From the NCBI GenBank assembly GCA_025677825.1, contig JAIXMO010000021.1:248001-312000 (forward strand): a stretch of DNA of 64,000 nt, written 5' to 3'. Origin of the DNA: Helicostylum pulchrum (Eukaryota > Mucoromycota > Mucoromycetes > Mucorales > Mucoraceae). Positions 49,855 through 61,052 of the stretch are shown here, one piece after another; within the stretch, counting starts at the first letter, position 1; every line of letters begins with the position of its first letter. The notes under the pieces were generated by a model. The model searched no databases, was not told where the DNA came from, and saw nothing but the letters and a program-made list of their open reading frames with translations. The position numbers were made by a program, and so were the translations under genes.

Positions 49855-50752
49855 ATGGCCAAGAAGGGTAGTAACGATAAAAAAGAAGCTGGTAATGCCA
49901 AAAAGGCTGCCACTAAAGCTGAAAAGGATAACAAGAAGGCTGCTGCTGTTGAAGCTGACGAATCTGATAAGTGGGCTCAAGGTGCTAAGGGTAAGAACAA
50001 TAAAAAGGAAGACGCTGAAGCCAAGAAGGTAATAACACGAGTAACCAAACGAGTATATGTTCTTATATTTTTATTTTATGTATATAATAGGCTGCTATTG
50101 CTGCCAAGAAAGCCGAAGCTGCTAAACTTTTAGTAAGTTTACTTTTGAATGAGCTTGATGATTATAAAACTAACCGTACTTTTTTTTAGGCCGAGGAAGA
50201 AAAGGAATTCAAGTCAAAGCCTACATTGAAGGGTGTCGATGTAAGTTGATAAAAGTTTGACGACGAATAAATTATATATTAACGCGAGGAAAATAGAAAA
50301 AAGCTGCGCAAAAGTCTGCTAAACATGAGGCTGCAGGTCAAGCCAAGCGTGTCATTCCTGAATTCTCTGCTACTGGTATTGACGATGCTCTTGATCTCTT
50401 GTCCATTGACCAAACCTCAAAGGCAAAGGAGGTCGAAAAGCATCCTGAGCGTCGTTTCAAGGGAGCTTTAGCTGCCTTTGAAGAGCGTGAAATGCCCAAC
50501 TTTAAGCGTGATTATCCCGGTTTACGTTTAAGTCAATTGAAGGATTTGATGTACAAGGCTTTCCAAAAGTCTCCCGAGAATCCTTTCAACCAAGCCAACA
50601 TTGTTCAATATAACGCAACCAAGGATGAGACTGAAGAATTGAAGTGTAAGTTTTATTTATATATATTAGAAGGATGTTTTACTAATACATTATTATTATT
50701 ATATATAGCAACCAAGAAAAAGCAAATCGAGGAACGTCTTCGTACTAACTAA
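49855..50752 (+). CDS. CCDC124: CCDC124/Lso2-family ribosome-binding protein
   Basis: Five exons give about 217 residues, close to the animal CCDC124 length. The N-terminal half is a Lys/Ala/Glu-rich helix (MAKKGSNDKKEAGNAKKAA..., KWAQGAKGKNNKKEDAEAKK). The C-terminal half holds the conserved block HPERRFKGALAAFEEREM then YPGLRLSQLKDLMYKAFQKS and PENPFNQ. Family knowledge: these small proteins bind the inactive 80S ribosome at the intersubunit space during starvation and help its recovery. The last exon (STKKKQIEERLRTN) is short and follows an intron with a poly-AT 3' end. It is divergently transcribed from the ABCC gene across about 250 bp that must hold both promoters. Confidence 0.92.
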
Positions 50753-50832
50753 ATAACTAAATATATTCAAATAAATAATAAAAAATGAATTTGTATATCT
50801 GTATATCTGTATATATTCTAGAATAAAGGAGT

Positions 50833-52260
50833 TTATTGAACACGAGAAACAACTTCTCTAAAACCTTTAATTTTTGCACACTCGTGCTTTAAATTAGAAG
50901 CAACAGGTGTTTCCCATAAACCAGCAGAAATCATAAGACGCGAGTAACGAAGACACACCTCTTCTCTGAAATAATCATATAATTTCTTGTTGTATTTACG
51001 CTAAAAAAAATATTAGTAATAATTTACTTTCCGAACTACCCATGATGTAAGTTACCTCTTTTGCTCTAGTATCTTCGAGATAATGATGAGTTTGATGAAT
51101 CAAAAAATCGTTAGGAAGTACCCAATAATCAATACCAGCTAAATAGATTTCATAAAGACAAGCAGCCTTATTTGCACCGTATCCAATAAATCGTTCATCA
51201 CACCAGGGAGTACCTTCCTTTTTATAAATGACGTAAGGTTCGTATGAATAATTATAATCTGTTACTTTATAATGGTCTTTGGATTTATACCACTTCTTGT
51301 AGTTTGTTGATCCATGGCCACGAGTCCAACTTAAATGAAACATATCAATCTTTTCGTCCAAAATAATATTTTGTAATGCATCTTTATCCTTTGGAAAAAC
51401 GTTCCAATCTTCACCATCTTCTTCAATAATATACTCAAAAGCAGGTACAACCACAGCTCCTTTACCACTACGAAGTATATCCATCAATTCTACGTTCTTT
51501 CTTAAAGATTCTCTAAAATCAGTGCAGAGATAGAAATCTACATCGAGCATCATTAAAAAATCGGATCGTACAAAGAATTTGGCTACGTTACGCCACATAT
51601 TGAATTGCCTATCAAATTTATCTACAACAAGGTGAATATCTACGTAACGTCCCATATCCGGATTATCATTGTACATGGTATGTAAATCTGTCAAAATACC
51701 GTCCTTTGTATGATCATCATTGACGTGAATAGCAACTGAAATAGGTCCCTTGTACTTTGACGCTAATCTACTTAAAACGGGAAATCGATTGTGTGTAACT
51801 AATGTGGCAATAGTAATATCTTCTTGATCAAAATTTTCGGATGCTCTAAAGTAATAAGGAATTACTTTGGAAGGTCCCATAGCGTCCGAGAATACTTTAC
51901 TTAAAACAAGATCTTCCGGGATTGAATGATTTTGTCCACCTATTTTTATTTTATTTTAGCCCAAGTTTACATATAATATATACATATATATTATATATAT
52001 ATTATCATTATTTTACCTTCTGCATTTATCCAAGTTACTTTTTGTCCAGTTAAATACTTTTGTTGAAGTTGAGGCACGCTCACAAGTTCAGATCTCGGTG
52101 AAGGAGATTGTGATTTTTTGAGTGATGATGAAGTTACTGAAGAAGTCTGGAACCAGCCGAAACCAAGTAAATGAATTGTGGCATAGAATAAAGATCCCGC
52201 CAAATAAATACTGAACAGTACTTTTAGTATTTTCGAAACCGTTAACGATTCCTTCATCAT
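50833..52260 (-). CDS. Second GT49/LARGE-like type II glycosyltransferase
   Basis: Three or four exons give about 430 residues. The N-terminus MMKESLTVSKILKVLF leads into one membrane anchor (IYLAGSLFYATIHLLGFG), followed by a Ser/Pro stem. The catalytic domain has ITIATLVTHNRFPVL, FLMMLDVDFYLCTDF (DxD-type), a VVVPAFEYI block, the loop FHLSWTRGHGSTNYKKWY and the acceptor-side motif EPYVIYKKEGTPWCDERFIGYG, which is close to LARGE/GT49 enzymes. It ends FREVVSRVQ-stop at 50833. It differs strongly from the 23.5-kb gene, so the two are ancient paralogues rather than a local duplication. The lumenal substrate is unknown; a cell-wall or glycoprotein polymer is likely. Confidence 0.88.
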
Positions 52261-52397
52261 GTTCAAAAGTTGACAAATAAATAAAAAGTGAAAAAAAAAT
52301 AAAGAGAGGAAAAAAATATAAATAGCTAATTAATTATCTTTCAAGGAGAATCGGTAACACATTACTCACGGTCTACCAATTTTCCGGATTATTATTA

Positions 52398-52429
<32 letters not shown>

Positions 52430-52781
52430 GAAAGTTGCCAAGTTTTACTAATATCATTTCTACGATATTTCAGCTAACAAGTTACCTTGATAATGTATAA
52501 ACAGATGGTGAAGATATGACGATATTTTGCATTACGCAACTTTAAAGTTAAGAACTTATTATCAGTACAAAAATTCTGTATTTAATATATTTTATTCGAC
52601 CAGCTCCATAACATGACAGCTCTTTACCAGTAATAAATAAAAATAGAAATATTTATTAAGCAGTTGGGCGCATTCGTACCGAAAGATCCTCAAGCCAATT
52701 GTTTCTATATTTACTTTTTTTAATTTAAGATAGACATTTCTAGTAATAAATCTTACAGAAAATACAATAACGATAGTCATT
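52261..52781. other. Intergenic, promoter of GT49 gene and 3' end of array
   Basis: Contains an A-run (about 52407-52428) and the 3' flank of array copy A. No gene is recognised. Confidence 0.5.
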
Positions 52782-53663
52782 TCATTCGTCTTTTTCTGGC
52801 GCCAGAATTTCTTCATATCGGCGTATAACATCTAACATATGAATCTAATAGAGATAATAGTAAATAAATAATTCCTTATTTCTACTATTCGTATATACCT
52901 GCTTTGCTACTCCAACGATAAAAAATGGGATGGAACACATACACCCGCCTTTATAACTAGTCATATACAAATCAATAGATGTGCCAGATTTTTCGGCTAA
53001 ATCAATAATATACTTGTTTGTTACAGTGAAGGGCAGCATTCTAAGATATTTAATGGCTGACCATGTCAAGTCTCCAACATCCCAAACGAATTCGCCATAA
53101 GAAATCATCCTGGAAATTTTTATAGCGCGGTATGATCTCTAAGTAAATAGTGAAAATAAAGGGGGGGGGGGGGTTAGATACTTTTCTTTTATCTCAATTC
53201 TCGTATAGTTATTACATTACATGCGCCGTACAAACCAATTAATGACGTAATTATCCAATAAAGTTTCAAGGATGTTATTCCTCGATCCATGAAAGGAATT
53301 GGAATATATATATCCCCGGCAAATGTGATGACACTCGTTGAAAATTCTTAAAAAAAAAAGGCAAGGAGGGGACAATCAGTATTGAATTTTTTTTAAGTAA
53401 AAAGAAAAGTTAAATTTCATTATGCAAACCTTCTCTAGTTGTTGTAAATCCTGTTGCAACGGGTAGTAACTATTCATAACGTAATTTAGTACACTCTTAG
53501 CATTACTATGCACAAGCAAATTTACCAAAGGTAAGGCGTAAATTATGATAATCGCTCGTCTTAGCGATAATAATCCAAAAAAACAACGTTCTTCTTTTTT
53601 ATCGCTATTTCCATCTAAGCCGCCAGTATAGATACCTTTTCTCGTAACTGCGAGTGAAGGCAT
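52782..53663 (-). CDS. Four-TM orphan protein, array copy A
   Basis: Five exons (53663-53526, 53469-53430, 53346-53216, 53138-52899, 52844-52782) splice in frame to 203 residues. The N-terminus is a conserved charged stretch (MPSLAVTRKGIYTGGLDGNS, then DKKEERCFFGLLSLRR). Hydrophobic segments follow at about residues 36-50 (AIIIIYALPL...), 72-103 (with IITSLIGLYGACN), 115-138 (VWDVGDLTWSAIKYLRML) and 166-182 (CMCSIPFFIVGVAKQ). A short tail IHMLDVIRRYEEILAPEKDE ends at TGA. Compared with copies B and C the tail is shortened: the bases after TGA still read NDYRYCIFCKIYY-stop. I do not recognise the family. It looks like a fungal small tetraspan membrane protein. Intact apart from the tail. Confidence 0.75.
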
Positions 53664-54008
53664 TTTTTAAAAAATGCAAGCTTTAAGTAGTTGAAAAAAA
53701 AAAGGAAGAAGAGTTCGTTTTTCATTATATATTCTATTTTGGAGTAGTACAAGAAAACGGAATCAGTTGCAAGGACTTTTTTAAGAGTCATATTTTTTTA
53801 AAAATAACGGAAGGCAATAAGGTTTCGTATCACAGTTGCTCAGCGAGAAAAAAATATTTATTTGAAAAACTTGTAAACAGTAGCGGTGGTGATATAAAAA
53901 AAGGATTCTTTCGAATAGAATAGAAGCATTGCTGGGGATGCACCACATCGCTTTATACCAAAAGAAAAAAGAAAAGCAGTAATCACAGCTAAAAATCAAA
54001 AGGGAATT
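53664..54008. repeat. Conserved promoter block of the array (copy A)
   Basis: About 53755-53876 is nearly identical to about 55085-55205 upstream of copy B and recognisable at about 62070-62160 upstream of copy C (core AACGGAATCAGT..., AAAATAACGGAAG). The duplication unit therefore includes promoter as well as gene. Further on, TTTCAGCGAGAAAT and TTTGCCAGATATAAA are shared with the other spacers. Confidence 0.75.
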
Positions 54009-54993
54009 TCAGCGAGAAATCGACGAGAACTCTTTGCCAGATATAAAATAGATAATTCTAATAATATATCTTACAAAACTACAACCGCAATAGTCATTTT
54101 CTTCTTCTTCTTCTTCTTCTTCTTCAACAGGCGCCAAAAACTTTTCGTACTTGATCTTGACATATAACATACGAATCTAATATATGGATAACAGAATAAA
54201 ATAAATAAATAATTCTGTAGTATCTCTACTATTATTATACCTCTACTGCTGTTACAGAAGCTACAAATGTGGTAATGAACGTATAACCCATTCTATAAAG
54301 GATATACCAATCGCCAGCAGACATGTCTGGTTGCTGGCCAAAGGCAACAAAACTCGGGCTTGTTGCGGACATAGACATTATCGTAAGCAATACAATGACC
54401 TTCCACGTCAAGTAGTTAACCGTATATAAGACTTCGCCGTAAGAAACTATCTTGGAAATTTTCATAGCACGGTATGATCTCTAAATAGTAAAAAAAAAAA
54501 AAAAAAAAAAGAAGGGCGAAAATTAGGTGCTTTTGTTCTATCTCATTGATTATTTAGTTGTTACATTATATGCACCGTACAAACCAATTAATGGCGTGAA
54601 TGTCATGTAAATCGTCAAAAATGACATCCCTCGATTCATAAAAGGAATCGGGACGTATGTACTTAAAATATTCGCAGATTCGCTTGTTAATAATTCTAAA
54701 AAAAAGAGACAGAAGAGGAGGGCATCAGTATCATATATGAAAAAAAAAAGTTGCATACAAACCTTCCCTAGTAGTTGTAAACCCTATTGCACCTAGTACT
54801 AGCTGATCCAAAATATAATTTAGTATATTTCTCGATTTTATTATACACAACTTACTAAATATACGGTAGCGTGCGTGATAATCCCTGCTCTTAATGATAA
54901 TAATCCAAAAAAACAACGTTCTTCTTTTTTATCGCTATTTCCATCTAAGCCGCCAGTATAGATACCCTTTCTCGTAGCTGCAAGTGAAGGCAT
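54009..54993 (-). CDS. Four-TM orphan protein, array copy B
   Basis: Same five-exon layout as copy A, and exons 1 to 4 have exactly the same lengths (138, 40, 131 and 240 nt). Exon 1 encodes MPSLAATRKGIYTGGLDGNS and DKKEERCFFGLLSLRAG. Exon 3 contains YVPIPFMNRGMSFLTIYM and TPLIGLYGAYN. Exon 4 contains SYGEVLYTVNYLTWKVIVLL and MGYTFITTFVASVTAVE. The last exon has nine Glu codons from a GAA repeat, then NDYCGCSFV. There, relative to copy C (DAYCGCIFCKMYY-stop), a one-base loss has removed the ancestral stop, so the frame runs on to RYIIRIIYFISGKEFSS. Protein of about 219 residues. Frame preservation in four exons despite many substitutions suggests it was under selection. Family unknown. Confidence 0.7.
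54099..54125. repeat. (TTC)n coding microsatellite in copy B
   Basis: A TTC/GAA repeat expands the acidic tail of copy B into a Glu run. Copies A and C have EKDE and KKED at the same place. Confidence 0.9.
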
Positions 54994-55259
54994 TTCTATA
55001 TATACAATTTTGCGAATAATTGAAAAAAAAAACGAAGAAGAAGGGTTTGTTTTTCATTATAAATTCTGTTTTGATGTTGTACAAGAAAACGGAATCAGTT
55101 GCAAGGACTTTTTTAAGAGTCATATTTTTTTAAAAATAACGGAAGGCAATAAGGTTTCGTACCACTGTTGCTTAGCGAGAAAAAAATATTTATTTGAAAA
55201 ACTTGCGATATAAAAAAAAGGGGTTGGGGTTCAAATAGATCAGAAGCAGCGCTGGAGAC

Positions 55260-55265
55260 ATACCG
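55260..55265. repeat. Target-site duplication, left (ATACCG)
   Basis: ATACCG occurs here and at 61053-61058, at the two edges where homology to the array spacer stops. Joining the flanks with one copy gives a 29-base segment that aligns without gaps to the uninterrupted spacer upstream of copy A (GCTGGGGATGCACCACATCG..., from about 53931). Confidence 0.75.
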
Positions 55266-55447
55266 AGATATACTGTGAGGGTAAATGCACTATGGATCTC
55301 AAAAAAAAATTAGTAAATTGATTAGTGAAATATTTTAAATATAAACTTACCGAAATAGAAAAGAATTTGATTTAGAGGGCGAAAGAAACGGGTGATATTT
55401 TATATTAATCCATTGTCTTTTTTATATGTATAGTATAGCTGCATACC

Positions 55448-56225
55448 TCAAAGAGTATTGCCACCATCGGTAGGCGAGCCCACCCGTTGTTTCTTTTGCA
55501 GAAAATCGAGGGCTGAATCAAAGAATCGTGCTTTGGAAGCACAAGTAGAGGTTTCATCGAAACAAGGGAAGGTCGAACCAAAGAGACCGGCGAGACCAAT
55601 TGCTAGTGCGGAGACCTTGTCTCTCCACATTGGTTTAAATGCCTTCGGGAAATTACTATTCAAACAGATAAAAGTTCTTTTTGAAATGGTAATCTTATCA
55701 GCAGTGACAGAGACAGGATGAGAAAGCTTATCAAAGCAGAACAAGCAGGTCTGTGAACTATTATACTCATTTGTAACAAGCGTAGGTGTATTCTGACCGT
55801 GTTTGTTCTGTTTCTGGAATCCACCAAACCTTTGATGACCCAATCCCATGACTACGGTCACCGATAAACATGATCGGCTTCTTTACTCCAGAGAATTTAC
55901 GCTCAATAGTGGTAGTCTTGTCGCAGTACCGTCTCTTGGTCAATTCCAGTCTTCTTTTACGGTTGCAATTGGATCTGCTGTAATAAAATTCACGTTGCGT
56001 ATCGCGAGCGTTAGCACGGTATGTGTATGACTCTTCTAGTTCTTCTGGTGTGTCACAATGAAATAAGCTATGATGTGAAAGTTCTTCTTCCGTATACAAC
56101 ACCAGGTGTCCAAGTAGGGTGGTTTTCCTCTTACGAATAAGAGACTTGGTACAGTGTGACCTGTAAATTTTGTCCGTTTTGAAAAAGCAAATGTCGTTAG
56201 TAAAAAAATAAATATCGTTTCGCAA
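55448..56225 (-). pseudogene. C-terminal fragment of a subfamily-2 Fanzor-type nuclease
   Basis: Two overlapping frames (56225-55767 and 55861-55448) encode the same region as the arms of element 2. It contains MFIGDRSHGIGS (compare GDRGTGVGS), FGGFQKQNKHGQNTPTLVTN, RuvC-II TNEYNSSQTCLFC, and RuvC-III MWRDKVSALAIGLAGL. A frameshift near 55.83 kb separates the first two blocks. The second zinc-ribbon pair reads FICLNSNFPKAF, where Phe (TTC) replaces the expected second Cys. The N-terminal half and RuvC-I are absent. It lies downstream of the subfamily-1 gene in the same orientation within element 1. Confidence 0.65.
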
Positions 56226-56332
56226 AAAATAAATGTCTCTAACCTGAAATCAAAATATCGGTTAGTTCACCAACTGTTGTCGTTTTGGGTTTATAAAATA
56301 GGATATTTTAGTACATTACCTGCATTAATTGG

Positions 56333-56350
56333 CCAGAGCGATAACTCTGG
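56333..56350 (-). other. Hairpin directly after the subfamily-1 stop
   Basis: CCAGAG-TTATCG-CTCTGG on the minus strand is a perfect 6-bp stem starting 4 nt after the stop codon at 56355-56357. In TnpB systems the guide RNA is made from the element end overlapping or following the gene's 3' end, so this is the natural place to look for a structured RNA. Seen: the hairpin. Inferred: any RNA role. Confidence 0.35.
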
Positions 56351-56354
56351 CGGA

Positions 56355-59300
56355 CTAGTTTCTGTCAAAAACGGACGGGCGTTTACCAGTGTTTCTTAGA
56401 CTGAATAGTATTTTACGAAAATTTAACACTGCAGCCAAATCTCTGTTCCAGAGCCGCATTTTTTCGCTGTTGTCAGATTCGAAGCATTGGTTATCGTTAC
56501 ACCTATAGTGTTGCATTAGTTATTAGTGCTTAATTTACTTTTTTTCTTTCGCCTACCTTAACGATCTGTGACAGGTAACTGTCGGCATACTCGTTCTCTT
56601 ATGCGGACGAGGGTTTGGTACGGTCTTGAAAGTTTGTAAGCTCGCCTCATAAAGGGGACACAGCGAAGACGTTAGAAACTCATTGATTAGATAAACGAAA
56701 AATCTGTTCTTTAGCATTTTAATTAGACCCTTGTTTCTAGTAGACTCTTGATGGGGAACGTTTGGCGCGGACAAATCCCCGAGAATGAGTACAGCATTAG
56801 GACCAAATTTTGTTTTCAAGTTGTTTAACAATTCAAGATCGTTCTGATCGTAATAGAGTTTAGTCGAAAATTTGATCTTTCTGAATGGTAGAAGCTATAG
56901 TTTTTGTAATACTGAAGCTATAAGTTTTTTATTGTTCGTCTCCTGCCTATCCATGCCTCCCGTTAACCTTTCGACATTTCTTATGTCTGTAATATCCAAT
57001 CTATCCCTAATATGTTCTTGTTGTAACATTATGTTTATGTATATATTGTACGAATTTACCTACGCTTATGGAACTAGAGTTTGTTTCAGAAAGAGCCTCT
57101 TCTGCCGCTTTGATTACAAAGGGTTGACTACGCTTTCATAAAGACCGGAAGTTTTTAGAAAGATTCGTACGGTTGTTTTTGATGAAAATAAAGGTCTTCT
57201 TTTCTTTAACAGTACTGGTTTCGTGCATACAGCACATTAAGTCACGGCGACCAGGATCAATTAAAACGCAATTATCAGTTGTTCTATTAAGAGTTTCTTG
57301 AGTCAAATCTTGAATTTGCTCGGTCTTGTACTCATCCTTAGTTACAGATTGTTGCCTGTCGGTGCTTGCGAGCCTTCGATTCGTACTGGTCTTTTGTTTA
57401 AGCACTGACACGCCGATTCCATCAGTTTCTAACGTACCCTGAAAACGCAAAGATTTATCGGGCCCTTGCGGTTTAAAGGCTTTCTTCTTTAAAGAAACAA
57501 CTTGACTCTAGGTGTGGTATTTATCTGTTACAGGTTTTTTGCTCTTCAAAATATGATAGTTCGCTAGCTTTGCGTCCAATGTCATATAGGAAGGGATAAA
57601 AGACGTACGGATAGGGAAACAGTTAAAATTTTTTAATTTCTGCGCCTCGCAGAACTGTAGAACCTGAAAAAAGCCTTAAAATGATTTCTAGGCGAGCTTT
57701 CACGTCGTAATATATTGAATCCTTTTGAAATTTGTAATCAGTACCATAAATTGATAAGAATGTTTGAAGCTTAATCTTTGAGATATTATCTAATGCATAT
57801 GTTTCTGACATCTCCTTTTTAACGATAGCAAGCTTGATCTGGTTACAAGGCTTATAAACCGCTTCGCGAACTTTTTCTTTGATCAGATCTTTACTACAGC
57901 CTTCAGCTTCCAATTTTTTTTTAAGATCATATGCCTTTTCCTTTTTTCCACAAAGTTTATTCAAGAACATACTAAGTCTATTGCCGAAATGTGCTTTGAT
58001 ACTGTTTAGGTATGCAGTTTCAATTTTTTTGCATTCGTATAATGCTATCTGCTGAGCGTTTACAAGTTTAGGAGGTGTATAGTCTGCATATTTGATATAA
58101 TTGTCCTTGTGTTTGGCGATAAATTGTCTGTAACGTTTCATATAATCTGTAAGCCTTGACTTTCCGGACAAAGCACCGCCACATACTTGTTTATCAACGA
58201 GACTTAAAAATACTTCGACAAAAAAACGTTTGTTGATGAAATTTTCCAAGTCAAAGTTTTCACTCGATTCCAATTCTTGTATAAATACATACTTTAAAAA
58301 AGCGAAGGTATTCGTAACAATCATGTTCGTTACTTTCACCAAATCATGCAAAGCTGGTATATGCGAAGGCTTCCATATATTTTTTACCGTCGTTTTGATT
58401 GTTATCACGCGCTTTTTTACAGTATTAGTACCTACAACAGCGTTAGTAAAGGTTTTTATAAATTCGATGACTTCTTACCTTGTACAAGATTCGCACCTGC
58501 GGGAACATTATCAACAGGCGTAACAGCAGAAACTGAACGAACAGAGGATCCAGGCGTAACATTAGAACCATGCGTAGCGGTAGAGTTAGATGGAGCATTA
58601 TAATCAGGCGGAACAGCGGAAATGTTGGCTGATGCTGCAGCACTTGTATCCCTTTCTTTTCCTTTCATATCTTTTAACATAAAGTCACCCTCCTGATATA
58701 TAGGTTTCTCTGTCGCTTTTTCTACCTGCATTCGAGTTAAGTCTTCGTATGTGCCATATACTCGTACCGTCTTTAACCCTGGTAAAATGTGGATTCGGTT
58801 GGAGAATACTAATCCATAATCAGCTGCCTTTTCTTTCAATAGGTGGATGTTAAAGAAGCTACTGAAAACAGCGTCCTTGTTAGTGAGGGCTGCAATTGAT
58901 TTGATAGTATTGCCTTGAAAATCTCGGAGGTACAATCTGTCTTGAGCTTTTTTAGAACAAACAAGTGCGTAAAGTGTTGTCGTGTCAATCAGGAAGGCAT
59001 ACAAAGCGCTAGGTTTTATTATAGGTGCAAGTTTGACAACCTGTCTTTCGTAGCCGATTGCTTTCAGTACTTAATTAGCCATTAGAACAAAAGGTAATTG
59101 ATACTGAAATGAAGAGTAGTTTGCTTTGGATGGTATATAGGGCTGTACGAAATTGAGGATCTTCATCAACACGTCTACTTCTCTTTGCGTAAAATCCGAA
59201 TCCATTTCCCTGAGTCGAGCTTCTGTAATTACCTGATCATTAAAAAGTGCTGATTTAGCGATTTGTAACAAGCGTTTTATTCGTCTTAAGGTAGTATCTC

Positions 59301-60811
59301 CTATGATCTCATCGTTGACCTCTTCTCTAACGAAATCATCAGACAAATCATCAGCCTTCTGCTGTTGTTGTTTTTGTTGTTGTTGCTGTTGTTGGGTCTT
59401 AAATGTTTCTCTTTATTCGGTCTATACGAAAAGTACAAATTATTATTTACTATTTATTTTTTGCGTTGAAAATACAAGCGTCTTTACCTCTCTTCTAAGA
59501 ACGTTTCTGTAAGTGTCTATTCTCAATTGACATCTTTCTGCTTTTTCTATCCTTCCTTTTGTCTGGAACTTGAGTTTTCTCTTTTCTTCTATATTGAACA
59601 ATCTTCTAATTCCATTCCTTGCCTTATTTTTCATTGATATAAATACCTCAGGGATACTACAATTTGTAACTCTACGAACTTGTTTTCCTTCACGCTTGTT
59701 TCGACGGTTTGATTTCTTCTCTTTAAATATCCTGTCGCGTTTAGGAGCTAAATGAATAATTAAAAGCGATCTTAAGAGCCTATACAATGCTTTGTTGACA
59801 ATGGTCTTATCTGACCACATTTGGCGAAAATTAACCAGATATGACTGCCTAGCCATGTTCATAGAATGGGACGGTAAGTCTCGATAAGGATTTACAGCAC
59901 TAGGAGATATTACGTCAGTTATAGCCTTATGCAAGGGAAACTTAGCGAGAGACGATGTTTCAGTGCCTTTAGCTCCGTAGTAAGCTGAATGTATCGACTC
60001 CAAATGAGGATCCTGAAACAGCTGATTATAATTTGACGTAAATACTTCGCTTTTCAAAAGTTGAGCATCGGGTAGATTGGTAATGATAATGTGTTCTCGT
60101 AGATAACCGTGTGGTAGTATTTGCGTAATAGATTTCCGCGGTTGCAAAGCTTTTATCCGCAAACATCAATGAAATTTCAAAAATCTTTAAACTGAATTCA
60201 GAAATATAGTTTGATATTTGCTCCAAGTGAGTATTTACTGTATCCATAAAAACTTGCTTAACTTGAGGAGTCAAATCAGCTCTAATAACTGAATCCAGGG
60301 AGGTAGAAAACGTACGCGTTTTCTCTTCATTGTAATCTCCGACTTCGTCTCTATCTTCATCACTATCGTCATCGCTATCTTCACTAACCTGGTCTTTCAA
60401 CTTTTAAAAGAAATTTTTCTATATCTTCAAAGTTATTTTTAACAAACTCTTTCCAATAGTCGACACTTTCTTGGCATTTTTCTTGGCATTAACCCTCAAC
60501 ATCGTTGTGATAACATTCGGAACTTTGAGTTTTTTTTCAGCAGCGTCAACAAGACCTCTTGGAAGTCGAGTACCTTGCAGTAGCTGATGTTTAAGTTCAT
60601 TTAAATCTTGTTTATTTTTACCACATTCTTTTATTTGGCTTGAAAGTCTTATTTTAAATTGATCGATCAAGGCTTCCATATATCGCGCTTTATCATCGAC
60701 TGTTTGTGTCTTGCTTCTGGTACTTCGGTTTGGTTTATTGAAAGGAGGAGGAGGGTTAATTACCGTCAATCCGTGAGCGTACGTGTTTATTTGTTCTTTT
60801 TTGTGTCTCAT
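56355..60811 (-). pseudogene. Dead RuvC/TnpB-like (Fanzor-type) nuclease, subfamily 1
   Basis: Colinear minus-strand pieces in shifting frames: 60811-60419, 60400-60026, 60162-59443, 59346-59071, 59004-58456, 58408-57623, 57450-57136, 56831-56553 and about 56530-56355. The N-terminal half is helical and basic, with a Gln run (about 59351-59396). RuvC-I is NCVLIDPGRRDLMC (Asp codon 57256-57258). The RuvC-II block is VYLINEFLTSSLCP (Glu near 56680). The zinc ribbon has VTCHRSL and, after a frame change, YRCNDNQC; the first pair is damaged (CPLY where CPxC is expected). RuvC-III is LWNRDLAAVLNFRKI (Asp 56439-56441). In-frame stops (for example VLMAN-stop-VLKAIG near 59.07 kb) and frameshifts show it is dead. 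Family: eukaryotic TnpB homologues (Fanzor), RNA-guided DNA endonucleases. Motif spacing supports this; no database check was made. Confidence 0.72.
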
Positions 60812-61052
60812 CCTTGATAATAGTGTATGACAAAAAGAAAAAGAAGAGTTGTCAAATGGTTTTTATTTTTTTATCCTTTTTTTTATTTTATTTTTTGATT
60901 GATTGAGTATGATTTAAAATTATTAGATCTCGTTTTTTAGAGACTTAACAAGTCAAAATACGAACTATACTTTTTTGTAAAGTGGAAAAAATGGAACTTT
61001 ACTAAAAAAATAAATTGCGATCTGATGTGATTAAATGAGATCTCAGGAAATT

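Larger units (their letters stand above)
55266..61052. mobile_element. 5.79-kb Fanzor-type element 1 inserted in the array
   Basis: The element splits the four-TM gene array between copies B and C and is bounded by ATACCG duplications. Its ends show weak inverted similarity: reading inward from the left, CTGTGAGGG... AATGCAC... GGATCTC... TTAGTAAA; reading inward from the right, CTGAGATC... AATCACA... GATCGC... TTAGTAAAG. It carries, on the minus strand, a large dead RuvC/TnpB-like gene (56355-60811) and downstream of it the C-terminal piece of a second, different one (55448-56225). It was therefore a DNA transposon-like unit, probably non-autonomous for transposition unless the transposase has been lost. 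Confidence 0.72.

Noticed and set aside
53161..53173. Run of 13 G in an intron of array copy A as a possible G-quadruplex
   Set aside because: A single homopolymer run inside an intron; more likely simple slippage, and it has no counterpart in copies B and C.
55266..61052. Possibility that element 1 is a LINE or LTR retroelement
   Set aside because: No reverse transcriptase motif, no poly-A end and no long direct repeats. The RuvC motifs and 6-bp target duplication fit a DNA element.
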